Assembly: GCA_947495035.1 (NCBI GenBank)
Contig: CANLXI010000008.1
Location: 1 to 64,000, forward strand
Direction: 5' to 3'
DNA length: 64,000 bases
Source of the DNA: an uncultured Granulosicoccus sp.
Lineage (GTDB): Bacteria; Pseudomonadota; Gammaproteobacteria; Granulosicoccales; Granulosicoccaceae
The notes under the pieces are model-generated. The model searched no databases, was not told where the DNA came from, and worked only from the letters and a program-made list of their open reading frames with translations. Made by a program: the position numbers and the translations under genes. Of the stretch, positions 7,587 to 15,490 are shown piece after piece. Within the stretch, counting starts at the first letter, position 1; every line of letters starts with the position of its first letter.

Positions 7587-9134
7587 TTACGCATGTGCAA
7601 CGCGTGGCATGATCATGGGCTCCGATTTCAACATTCCCTGCACGAAATCCTGCAACAGTGCCTGTTTGATGTCTGCTGCCGCAGGGCTGTCCCACAGGTT
7701 GTGATGCTCCATCGGGTCTTCGTCCAGGTCGAACAATTCGCCGAACTCCCCTTCCTTGTATACCGTGATCTTGTAGCGTTTGCCGATATAGCTCACCAGA
7801 TGCGGCATGTGCGGATTGTGCCGGTTCTCGCATAGCGCAAAGTCCCTGACTTCCTCCACCTCATTCGTCCAGACGGGAATCTGCGAGAGCCCTTGCAATT
7901 GCTCTGGAACACCGAGTCCCGCGGCATCGAGAAAGCTCGGTGTCAGGTCGACCAGACTCTGAATGGCGTTGCTGACCTTGCCGGCCGTCACCTTGTTCGG
8001 CCAACGCACGATCATCGGTATGCGCAACATGTCCTCGTAGTGAAACGGCCCCTTGGCTACCAGACCGTGCTGACCGAGAAAATGCCCATGGTCAGTCGTG
8101 AAGACCAGCAGCGTGTTCTCCGCCATGCCCAGCTCGTCCAGCTTGTCGAGGATCCTGCCGACTTCCCGATCCACGAAACTCATCATGCCGTAATAGACCG
8201 CCATGTCCTTCTTCAGTGCGTCATGCGAATAGAGGTGACTGGCGCAGCCGTGCGCTTCGAAGGGGGTATGCCACTGCGTGAAGTCAGGGCCTGTTTCCTG
8301 AGTCTTGGCAAAGTGAGGGCCATTGCGTGCATGCTCTCCGGGCAACAGTTGTCCGGGCTGCATGTCCTGTGGATCGTACATGGAGGCCCAGGGTTCGGGA
8401 ACCACATAGGGAGGATGAGGGTCATGGAAGCTTGACCAGAGAAAGAACGGATTGTCCTGCGTTGCCTGTTGTTCCAGAAAGGCCAGACTGCGTTCTCCGG
8501 TCCAGTGGGTGTAGTGAAGGTGCTCCGGTAATTCCCAGCTGCGTTGCTCGCGTGCCCAATAGGGCAGATCTTGCCCGGTATCAGGCGCATGACTTGCAGT
8601 ATCGCCGGGCAGTGGCTGAAAGTAGTCACGCCAGTTGCTCAGTCCCTGTTCTTCCAGCCAGATGGCATAGTGTTGTCCGACATGGCTTTCATCGGCATGA
8701 TTTCGTGACAGCTCGATGTGATCGAAGCCGTACCAGGGACCGTGGAAGCCACGCCAGAAGTCCAGATCCCGAAGTGTGGGTTGCGACTCCAGGGATTCAC
8801 ATCCGGGGCGTGATGCCAGTGGTTGAAAGTGCGCCTTGCCGATCAGGCCCGTTCTGTAGCCATTGGCGGAGAGCCGGGAACCCACGGTTGCAGTGTTCTC
8901 GGGCAGTTTGACACCAATGGTCCAGGCACCATGATGCGACGGATACAGGCCGGTGATCATGCTGGCTCTGGAAGGCGTGCAGACCGGACTGGGACAGTAG
9001 GCGCGGTCGAAGCGGGTTCCCTCACGGCAGAGTCTGTCCAGATTGGGGGTGCGGATGGCGGGATTGACAGCGCCCAGCGCACTGAAGTGCTGCTGATCGG
9101 TGGAGATCAGCAGGATATTGACTTTATCATTCAT
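7587..9134 (-). CDS. Type I sulfatase, probably cytoplasmic
   Basis: This 515-residue member of the alkaline phosphatase/sulfatase superfamily should hydrolyse a sulfate ester. The N-terminal metal site is ISTDQQ, and the formylglycine motif is C52-T-P-S-R56, so maturation by a formylglycine-generating enzyme or anSME is needed; none is encoded in the window. Later motifs include IGKAHFQP, TTDHGHFLGQHG and KGPFHYED. There is no signal peptide, unlike most secreted polysaccharide sulfatases, so it probably acts on an imported small sulfated molecule. It is the last gene behind a carbohydrate-type ABC importer on the same strand (38-bp gap). A phosphonate monoester hydrolase activity cannot be excluded. 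Confidence 0.88.
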   Translation of the reverse strand: MNDKVNILLISTDQQHFSALGAVNPAIRTPNLDRLCREGTRFDRAYCPSPVCTPSRASMITGLYPSHHGAWTIGVKLPENTATVGSRLSANGYRTGLIGKAHFQPLASRPGCESLESQPTLRDLDFWRGFHGPWYGFDHIELSRNHADESHVGQHYAIWLEEQGLSNWRDYFQPLPGDTASHAPDTGQDLPYWAREQRSWELPEHLHYTHWTGERSLAFLEQQATQDNPFFLWSSFHDPHPPYVVPEPWASMYDPQDMQPGQLLPGEHARNGPHFAKTQETGPDFTQWHTPFEAHGCASHLYSHDALKKDMAVYYGMMSFVDREVGRILDKLDELGMAENTLLVFTTDHGHFLGQHGLVAKGPFHYEDMLRIPMIVRWPNKVTAGKVSNAIQSLVDLTPSFLDAAGLGVPEQLQGLSQIPVWTNEVEEVRDFALCENRHNPHMPHLVSYIGKRYKITVYKEGEFGELFDLDEDPMEHHNLWDSPAAADIKQALLQDFVQGMLKSEPMIMPRVAHA

Positions 9135-9172
9135 GATGGTTGTCAGTCCGGTAAGCCTGCTTGTGCGAGTAC

Positions 9173-10042
9173 TCAGCCCTTGACCGCACCAGCCAGGCCG
9201 TTGATGAAATAGCGCTGCAGCAGGATGAACAGCAGCACGATAGGCACGACGGAAATGGTCGAGGCCGCGGCCATGCCGGACCAGTCGATCGATTGTTCGC
9301 CCTTGAAGGCATAGATGCCGACCGACAGGGTGCGAATGGCCGGGTTGGCCAGCGTGATGACCAGCGGCAGCAGGAAGTCATTCCATGCGTGCAGAACCTG
9401 CATGATGATGACGGTGACCGCTATCGGTCGGGCCAGTGGCAGCATGACGTACCAGAATATCCTGAAGAAACCGACACCATCCATGATGGCGGCGTCTTCC
9501 AGCTCATCGGGCAGTTGCCTGAAATAGCCGGCAAACAGCAAGACATAGATCGCCATGGCATGCCCACTGGTAGCCAGTGTCAGGCCCCACAGGCTGGTGG
9601 ACAGATTGAAGAAGCTGAGCATCTCGAAGATGGGGATGATGGTGAATCCCTGTGGCACGAAAACCGTGGCAACAAAGGCTGCGATCAGCAGAGACTTGCC
9701 GCGGAACGCATACCGGCCCAGTACGTATCCGAGCAGCGAGGTGCAGACGGTAACGACGATCAGTGAGCCGACGGTCACCAGCAAGGTATTGATGAAGTAG
9801 CGGCCCATGTGCGCATCGGTCCAGGCGCGACCATAGTTCTCCAGAACGGGAGTGTCCGGTATCAGACCGGTGCCCATGAAGATCTCGCCGGTTGTCTTGA
9901 GGCTGGTGGAGATCATCCACAGAAAGGGATAGATCCACAGACAGCACAGTGCGGCCAGCAACAGACTGGTGATGGCCACGCCTCTGCCTGGTTTGTGATC
10001 GCCGAACACCAGATAGCGTGGCCAGTACAGCAGGGTTTTCAT
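9173..10042 (-). CDS. Carbohydrate ABC transporter permease (MalG/UgpE type)
   Basis: This 289-residue inner-membrane permease has about six membrane helices and an EAA loop near ELEDAAIMDGVGFFRIFWYVMLPLARP. The frame stays open further upstream, but the ATG at 10042 (MKTLLYWPRYL) is chosen because it overlaps the stop of the preceding permease by four bases and gives the family's normal length. It should pair with the 10039-10941 permease. Confidence 0.92.
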   Translation of the reverse strand: MKTLLYWPRYLVFGDHKPGRGVAITSLLLAALCCLWIYPFLWMISTSLKTTGEIFMGTGLIPDTPVLENYGRAWTDAHMGRYFINTLLVTVGSLIVVTVCTSLLGYVLGRYAFRGKSLLIAAFVATVFVPQGFTIIPIFEMLSFFNLSTSLWGLTLATSGHAMAIYVLLFAGYFRQLPDELEDAAIMDGVGFFRIFWYVMLPLARPIAVTVIIMQVLHAWNDFLLPLVITLANPAIRTLSVGIYAFKGEQSIDWSGMAAASTISVVPIVLLFILLQRYFINGLAGAVKG

Positions 10043-10941
10043 GACGTTTTCCCCGATCGGCGTGAGATCAGCGCCTGCACCAGCGTCAGTGACATGATCA
10101 GCAGGCCGAACAGCACACCGGCAGCAGCGGCATAGCCAAGTTGAGTACGGGTTCCCTCGGCGGTGGCAAATGCCGAACGATAGATGAAGATCTCGATGAC
10201 TTCGGAGGAGAAGAAGGGACCGCCATTGGTCATGCTCATGATCAGCGGGAAGACATTCAGGGCACCGACGGCGGAGATCAGCAGAATCACCAGGGCAAAG
10301 GGCCGGATGATGGGCAGGATGACGAACAGCAGCAGGCGACCACCCTTGCAATTATCCAGTCTGGCTGCCTCGTAGACATCCTCGGGAACCGTCTGCAGGG
10401 CGGCAAGCCAGTAGATCATCGTCAGCCCCAGCCATTTCCAGACATAGACGGCAATGACGGATGGCATGACCGTGTCGGAGGAGCCGAGGAAATCGATCGG
10501 TCGAGTCAGCAGTCCGAGGTCGAGCAGCAGGCCATTGATGGGACCGTTGAACGGGCTGAGCAGGAAGGTCCAGACAATACCGATGACGGCTACCGGAGTG
10601 ACGACCGGCAGGAAGATCAGGGTACGAAAGACATTGGACAGTTTCAGCAGACGATTGTTGAGCAGTACGGCAATCCACAGTGAAATGAACATCTGCAAGG
10701 GGACGGTGCCCAGCAGGAAGATCAGTGAACGCCGGAAGGCTCCCCAGAAGAAGGGGTCTGTCATCAGGCGGGAAAAGTTCTCCAGCCCGATGAAGACCTT
10801 GGGTGAATTGAACCCGGACCAGTCGAACAGGGCGTAATAGCCAGCCGCCACTATCGGATAGAAGGTGAACATGCCGGCCAGCACCAGTCCCGGTACCATG
10901 GCCAGATAGACGGCTCGCGGTTGACGTTTTCTGTTGGACAC
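10039..10941 (-). CDS. Carbohydrate ABC transporter permease (MalF/UgpA type)
   Basis: This 300-residue inner-membrane permease of the CUT1 family has an EAA loop around YEAARLDNCKGGRLLLFVILPIIRP. It lies between the binding-protein gene (12-bp gap) and the second permease (4-bp overlap). No ATPase gene is present in the cluster, so the importer probably borrows a shared MsmK/UgpC-like ATPase encoded elsewhere. Confidence 0.92.
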   Translation of the reverse strand: MSNRKRQPRAVYLAMVPGLVLAGMFTFYPIVAAGYYALFDWSGFNSPKVFIGLENFSRLMTDPFFWGAFRRSLIFLLGTVPLQMFISLWIAVLLNNRLLKLSNVFRTLIFLPVVTPVAVIGIVWTFLLSPFNGPINGLLLDLGLLTRPIDFLGSSDTVMPSVIAVYVWKWLGLTMIYWLAALQTVPEDVYEAARLDNCKGGRLLLFVILPIIRPFALVILLISAVGALNVFPLIMSMTNGGPFFSSEVIEIFIYRSAFATAEGTRTQLGYAAAAGVLFGLLIMSLTLVQALISRRSGKTS

Positions 10942-10953
10942 GGGCGGCTCGCG

Positions 10954-12483
10954 CTAGTAGTCCTTGCTACCGAAGTCGTCTGCCGGATTCCAGTTGGCAA
11001 ATACCAGATCATCACGGCTGACATCGCTGCCGGCGGCTCTTGCCTTGTCGAAGGCCTGATTCAGGGCGTCATCGTAGCGTGTCTTCAAAGCCTTCATTTC
11101 CTTGCTGACATCGCTCAGCTGACCGCCGACCAGGCCCTGCACCGTCAGGGCAAAGCTCAGGTCTGGTGCCTGGAAGGCGCTGACTACTGCGGACAGAGCC
11201 GGGTTGCCAACCACGGGGTTGGGTCCGACCCGGATCTGTTCATTGAAAAGTTGCAATACCGCTTTGGCGCGAGGTGACATGTCTGCATTCTCGATGGCCT
11301 CCGGCATGATCGGTGGATCGCCGGCACCCACCACATTGGCCCAGGCTGTCTGACCCTGCAGTGTGCCCAGATAGTGAAAGATGTCGCCGGCGATGGCGCC
11401 CTGAGTCGAACCGCTCCAGAGCCACATGGTGTTGGGTGCCGCGGCACCCTGGCCGATGGTCAGATGACCGGCAGCACCTTCGTCGGGCAAGGGGGCGGAG
11501 CCAATGCCGAAGTCGAACTCGGGATTCTGGCTTTCCCAGGCGGGAATGTTCCAGGGGCCCTGAAGAATCATGCCGGCAGCGCCCTGAGGCATGAAGGCTC
11601 GTGCCTGAGGTGCATTGATGCCCATGACACCGGGAAACATGCTGCCATCCTTCTGCAGGGCAATGAGCAGTTCGACCGCCTGGATGTACTGATCGCTGTC
11701 GAAGGTGTATTCGCCGGTACGAAAATCGATATCCGCTTCGATCACGCTGTCCGCACCAGCACTGGCGCCGGCCAGGCGGGCGATATCTCTGACGATGGCG
11801 GACCAGCGTCCGATCTGGTTGCCTCCGAGTATGAAACCGAAATAACGTCCCTTGCCGTTCTCGGTGATCTTGCGTGCGGCCTCGCGAAAGTCACTGTGTG
11901 TCAGGGCTGTGGTCTCGGGGTCGAAGCCGGCTTCCTGCAGATAGGCGCGATTGAACAGCAGATGAGTGGATGAACGTTTGTTGGAGGTGAAGGGCAGGCC
12001 ATAGGTCTTGCCATCGAAGACGTTGATGCCGGGCAGGAAGGCCCCTTCAGGGAATCCGGCTTTCCAGGTGTCGATATCGGGAATGAAATCGTCATAGGGC
12101 TGTAGCCAGCCTTCGTTCACGGCATCTGCGGGGTTGGTATTCTGTGGCAGGGCGAACACGTCATGGGCCGTCTTGTTGCGTACGCCCAGGGGAACCACCT
12201 TGGCGATCTCGTTCCACGGCAGAGGATCGTAGATGACCTCGATGCCTCGATTCTGTGCGTACTGCTGGAAGAATGCCTTGTAGAAAACCGCCTTCTGGTC
12301 TCCGCTGTCTATCCAGCGCAGCACGCTGCCCGGTGTCAGTGTATTGATGGCCGGTGGCAGAGAGCCTGATGATTGCGCCAGCACTGGCGACAGGGCGGTT
12401 CCGGCTCCCAGCGCGGCAGCGCCTCCGGCAATCTGCTTGATGAAGCGGCGTCTCGACAGAGACGTCTGGTTATGGCTCGACAT
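10954..12483 (-). CDS. Tat-exported carbohydrate-binding protein of ABC importer
   Basis: This 509-residue family-1 extracellular solute-binding protein has a twin-arginine signal (SRRRFIKQIAGGAAALGAG) near the N-terminus, so it is probably exported folded. The ATG at 12483 is chosen because AGGAAA precedes it at good spacing and it places the Tat motif near the start. It heads the minus-strand run binding protein, permease, permease, sulfatase. The natural ligand is probably a sulfated sugar or a related sulfated osmolyte, inferred from the co-transcribed sulfatase. Confidence 0.9.
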   Translation of the reverse strand: MSSHNQTSLSRRRFIKQIAGGAAALGAGTALSPVLAQSSGSLPPAINTLTPGSVLRWIDSGDQKAVFYKAFFQQYAQNRGIEVIYDPLPWNEIAKVVPLGVRNKTAHDVFALPQNTNPADAVNEGWLQPYDDFIPDIDTWKAGFPEGAFLPGINVFDGKTYGLPFTSNKRSSTHLLFNRAYLQEAGFDPETTALTHSDFREAARKITENGKGRYFGFILGGNQIGRWSAIVRDIARLAGASAGADSVIEADIDFRTGEYTFDSDQYIQAVELLIALQKDGSMFPGVMGINAPQARAFMPQGAAGMILQGPWNIPAWESQNPEFDFGIGSAPLPDEGAAGHLTIGQGAAAPNTMWLWSGSTQGAIAGDIFHYLGTLQGQTAWANVVGAGDPPIMPEAIENADMSPRAKAVLQLFNEQIRVGPNPVVGNPALSAVVSAFQAPDLSFALTVQGLVGGQLSDVSKEMKALKTRYDDALNQAFDKARAAGSDVSRDDLVFANWNPADDFGSKDY

Positions 12484-12566
12484 GGCGATTTCCTGCGGCT
12501 TCCGAGTGGTGTTGGGAAAAATGCCACGAGCGACAAATAAAATCCAATCACTTATTATTAGAAATT

Positions 12567-12583
12567 GATAACGATATGTTATC
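12567..12583. promoter_or_regulatory. Candidate LysR operator (GATAAC-N5-GTTATC)
   Basis: A perfect 6-bp inverted repeat with a 5-bp spacer sits in the AT-rich 125-bp gap between the divergent binding-protein and LysR genes. Size and position fit a LysR-type dyad. Confidence 0.5.
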
Positions 12584-12608
12584 GAATGGGTGAAGCCGGG
12601 AGAGTCAG

Positions 12609-13547
12609 GTGTTTTCAAATCTCGAGAACCTGCGCAGACTGATAGCCATAGCCGACTGCGGAACGGTCCATGGAGCGGCGGAAGCGCTGTCGCTGACCCA
12701 GCCTGCTCTGTCACGCACCATTCGCCTGATGGAAGCGCAATGCCGGGAGCAGCTGTTCGAACGACATCCGCGGGGGTTGCGCCTGACCCCATTCGGACAC
12801 CGCGCCTGTCAGCATGCCCGGCATCTGCTGCGCGAATGCCAGCTGGCTGAAGACGACCTGATGGCGCTGGGCGGTGGGGGAATGGGAGTCATTCGGCTGG
12901 CAGCGGCACCCGTGTGGATGTCGCTGATCCTGCCGCAAGCCATTGCCGATCTGCACCGTCATTATCCGGATCTGCAGGTGCAGCTGAGTGTGAGGAATTT
13001 TGCCGCGGCACTGGAAGAGCTCGATAACGGCAAGCTGGACATCTACTGTGGCGGTTTTCAGAAAACCGAAGCAATGCCTTCGTTTCTGGTTCGCAAGCCG
13101 CTGTTCGGTACTCGTCTGAATGTCGTGGCGCGTCAGGATCATCCCGTTCTGGCCAGTCCTCTGGAGAGTCTTCATCCCTTGCTGGACTATCCCTGGGTGT
13201 CCTATCTCAGTGATCGAGGTTATCTGGATACCGTCATGGACAAGGTCAAGCGTACAACCGGACAGCGACGCGAGGCCTCCGTGTCCTGCGATTCACTGCT
13301 GGCGGTACTGAACCTGCTCAACAATGGAGATTATCTGGCGTTTCTGCCCAGTACCTTCATCCAGCTGCTGCCCGGCTTCGACCTGCAGATCATTCAGACA
13401 AGCATCGCCGAAGCCGGGTTCAATTCGGGGATCATCTATCGCCGCAGTCTGCAGCGCAGCCTGATACTGGAAGCCTTTCAGGCGTCGATCGAAGCGCGCA
13501 TGAATGACTGCTCGTTCGATCCCCTGCTGCAGGAAACGGATGATTGA
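12609..13547 (+). CDS. LysR-family regulator of the sulfatase locus
   Basis: This 312-residue protein has an N-terminal helix-turn-helix (NLRRLIAIADCGTVHGAAEALSL, TQPALSRTIRLMEA) and a LysR effector domain. The start is the GTG at 12609, with GGGAG about nine bases before it. It is divergent from the sulfatase importer run across a gap with an inverted repeat, so it probably regulates that run. The binding-protein substrate or its desulfated product is the likely effector. Confidence 0.88.
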   Translation: MFSNLENLRRLIAIADCGTVHGAAEALSLTQPALSRTIRLMEAQCREQLFERHPRGLRLTPFGHRACQHARHLLRECQLAEDDLMALGGGGMGVIRLAAAPVWMSLILPQAIADLHRHYPDLQVQLSVRNFAAALEELDNGKLDIYCGGFQKTEAMPSFLVRKPLFGTRLNVVARQDHPVLASPLESLHPLLDYPWVSYLSDRGYLDTVMDKVKRTTGQRREASVSCDSLLAVLNLLNNGDYLAFLPSTFIQLLPGFDLQIIQTSIAEAGFNSGIIYRRSLQRSLILEAFQASIEARMNDCSFDPLLQETDD

Positions 13548-13600
13548 TCCGGCGCTGTGCTGGCGCTGCGGGGTGGGTTTGCGGTAGTCTTGCCAGAATA

Positions 13601-13616
13601 CTGTATATAAAGACAG
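13601..13616 (+). promoter_or_regulatory. LexA (SOS) box
   Basis: CTGT-ATATAAAG-ACAG is an exact CTGT-N8-ACAG LexA site, flanked 5' by TA as in the extended consensus. Its AT-rich core doubles as a -10-like element, and it ends five bases before the ATG at 13621. Confidence 0.75.
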
Positions 13617-13620
13617 CTTG

Positions 13621-13983
13621 ATGGTGATGAACGAGGCGCAACTGGCATTTCTGGAACAAATGGGAGAACGCATACCGCTGCTGTTCGACGCCATTGCCAA
13701 AGGCAATGTGAAGAGCGAGTTCATCATCGGCGTTCGAACCATCAACAGTCGGCCGGTACGGCTCAAGCTGGTGGCAGAGGTCGTGGATCCGGGCAGCAAC
13801 CCGTTGGCGACTCATGGGCAGGTCCGACCGTCGCACTCGGACATGCCGTCTACCTCCACCGATGAAGCCGATGTGGCAGCAGGCGGGGCCTCAACGACGG
13901 CTGGCAGCGCCTGTTCCGGAGCTGTCAATTCCTCGGAGGTGTCGAAACCGCCAGCTGGCAGGCGGCGAACGCGCCGGCGGTGA
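13621..13983 (+). CDS. Small unknown protein behind a LexA box
   Basis: I do not recognise this protein of about 120 residues. The N-terminal half (NEAQLAFLEQMGERIPLLFDAIAKGNVK) looks helical, followed by a short beta-rich part (EFIIGVRTINSRPVRLKLVAEVV). The C-terminal half is Ser/Thr/Ala/Pro-rich, apparently disordered, and ends in the basic tail RRRTRRR. No signal peptide or membrane helix is seen. Starts at 13621 or 13627 are both possible and neither has a clear ribosome site. The LexA box immediately upstream predicts DNA-damage induction. The basic tail could bind nucleic acid, but that is inference. Confidence 0.6.
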   Translation: MVMNEAQLAFLEQMGERIPLLFDAIAKGNVKSEFIIGVRTINSRPVRLKLVAEVVDPGSNPLATHGQVRPSHSDMPSTSTDEADVAAGGASTTAGSACSGAVNSSEVSKPPAGRRRTRRR

Positions 13984-14009
13984 TCCGTCCTGCTGCGCAG
14001 CTCTCCTTA

Positions 14010-14032
14010 CCCGTCCGTACAGGCAGGACGGG
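14010..14032. terminator. Possible bidirectional terminator hairpin
   Basis: CCCGTCC and GGACGGG form a 7-bp stem around a 9-base loop between two convergent genes. There is no T-run, so the role is uncertain. Confidence 0.35.
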
Positions 14033-14052
14033 AAATCACGGTCAGATCTGCC

Positions 14053-14562
14053 TTACGTCCGGGCATGGCTCTCTTCATCGGTCCAGCCACGATTGATCAT
14101 GAACAGCACCAGACCCAGAATCAGAATGGACAGCGCGGCATAGAACAGACTGCCTCCATCACTCTGACCTTCATGCAGCACCTCGACCCCCAAAGGTGAG
14201 ACCAGATGGAAGAATACAGCACCGGCCATTACTGCTGAGGCCATCAGGCCCCCGTACATGTGGAACCTGCGCCGAGTAGCACCAAAGTGCGTGCCTCTCT
14301 GTCGGGCCAGCAACCACAGGACCGCCGGTAGCAGCAATACGATGGAGGTCAGCAGTTCGAAGCTGCCGATGACATAGGCCCCCAGCTCACTGAACAGATT
14401 GCCGAAGGCGGGTCCCAGAAACGTGCCCAGCCAGTCACCGATGGTGCCGAAGATGTGTTGTGTATCGGGATGCTTGCTGAACTTGTACGGAAGTGAGCCG
14501 AGAAATACATAGCACATCCACAGAACAATCAGCCAGGAAACGACTGCTCGCTGGTATTTCAT
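14053..14562 (-). CDS. Four-helix inner-membrane protein, DoxX-like
   Basis: This 169-residue protein has about four membrane helices (around VVSWLIVLWMCYVFLGSLPYKF, ELGAYVIGSFELLTSIVLLLP, LMASAVMAGAVFFHLV and LFYAALSILILGLVLFMIN). The arrangement and the LPYKF segment after helix one resemble DoxX/DUF417-type proteins. The ATG at 14562 is used; a GTG at 14574 is also possible. No function can be assigned, and no neighbour points to one. Confidence 0.7.
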   Translation of the reverse strand: MKYQRAVVSWLIVLWMCYVFLGSLPYKFSKHPDTQHIFGTIGDWLGTFLGPAFGNLFSELGAYVIGSFELLTSIVLLLPAVLWLLARQRGTHFGATRRRFHMYGGLMASAVMAGAVFFHLVSPLGVEVLHEGQSDGGSLFYAALSILILGLVLFMINRGWTDEESHART

Positions 14563-14627
14563 CTTGGTCACCACAAAGGTCGGGGATAGTCCTTCAACAG
14601 AGTCGTTCGCTGCAGATAAGTTGCAGA

Positions 14628-15044
14628 TCAGGCATATCGTTCGTGTTCGATGAACTTGTCGGCAACCTGCAGATAATCGATTTCGTACTCGTCTGCGGCA
14701 ATCGCGGCCTTGATTCTTTCGACCTTTTCGGTATCGAAACGGCGATTGCTGACACGGGGTCCGGGGGTGGACTGCTTGCTCTCAGCCGGTTGTGCGCCGG
14801 TAGCGGTCTTGTCTTTTTCCGTTGCTTCGTCCGAGACCTTGGAAGCTGCCTTGGCTTTTACCGGTCCGGTCTTCTTCTTCGCTGGAGCCTTGCCCGCCGA
14901 CTTCTCCACCGAACTGGTCGATTGTTTCTTCTTTGCTACAGGGCCTGAACTCTTCTCCGATGTAACTCTGGTTGAACGTTTCTTGCGCATCGCATCCAGT
15001 TGCGTCACATTACTTCCCGCCTTGCCGCTCTTGGATAGAGCCAT
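14628..15044 (-). CDS. flgM: FlgM-like anti-sigma-28 factor with basic N-terminal tail
   Basis: The last 40 residues of this 138-residue protein (RFDTEKVERIKAAIAADEYEIDYLQ, VADKFIEHERYA) follow the FlgM C-terminal pattern, in which two helices bind FliA. The first 95 residues are a low-complexity Lys/Ala/Ser/Thr tract resembling a histone-like tail, which FlgM of enterics lacks. GAGGAC precedes the ATG. A fliA gene lies 3 kb away and fleQ is divergent, which supports a flagellar role. The C-terminal similarity is short, so the assignment is moderate. Confidence 0.6.
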   Translation of the reverse strand: MALSKSGKAGSNVTQLDAMRKKRSTRVTSEKSSGPVAKKKQSTSSVEKSAGKAPAKKKTGPVKAKAASKVSDEATEKDKTATGAQPAESKQSTPGPRVSNRRFDTEKVERIKAAIAADEYEIDYLQVADKFIEHERYA

Positions 15045-15490
15045 GTTGTACGTCCTCGTCGCAATCCTCTGGCCCTCGCTGGAAAGAAAGTGGCCGGATT
15101 ATTCTTGTTTTTATGTTTGCCGTCCGGATTACAGCAGAGCAAACCGTTTCGCAGTTCATCCTGTCCTTGAAACAGATCGTACTGACCGTATCTAGCGGTT
15201 AAGCCAAGGATCGGCGTCTGTTTTTTATTATGTAACCCCAAATGGCGGGACACACGGACAGGTCACAATGTAACAGCGCATAATTGGCGACAGGCCATCA
15301 ACTTCATTTGCAAAGCGCGAAGCAGTATCAATTGTGCCATTGGTGACAGAAAGCCGGCGTTGTCAATCGAAGTGAATGTCGGCTTTTTCCGGTGTTTTGC
15401 TCGTCAAATCTTTGTCTTCTGAAAACTGTCTTCTATTCTTTGGGAGTCCTTTTTAACTTTCGACACGGCCGCAATGCGGAGAGCGTCAAA
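15045..15490 (+). other. Long leader/intergenic region before fleQ
   Basis: This 446-bp gap separates the divergent FlgM-like and FleQ genes and holds no convincing coding sequence. AAAGCCG (15350-15356) and CGGCTTT (15380-15386) can pair across a 23-base loop and are followed by more T and C, giving a weak terminator- or attenuator-like element about 100 bp upstream of fleQ. I see no clear sigma-54 or sigma-28 promoter by eye. Confidence 0.4.

Noticed and set aside
9173-10351. 392-residue permease starting at 10351
   Set aside because: The first hundred residues lack family character and lie inside the upstream permease gene; the ATG at 10042 with ATGA overlap gives the normal permease.
15350-15388. 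Strong terminator before fleQ
   Set aside because: The stem is only 7 bp with a 23-base loop, and no plus-strand gene lies upstream to be terminated. It is kept only as a weak leader element.
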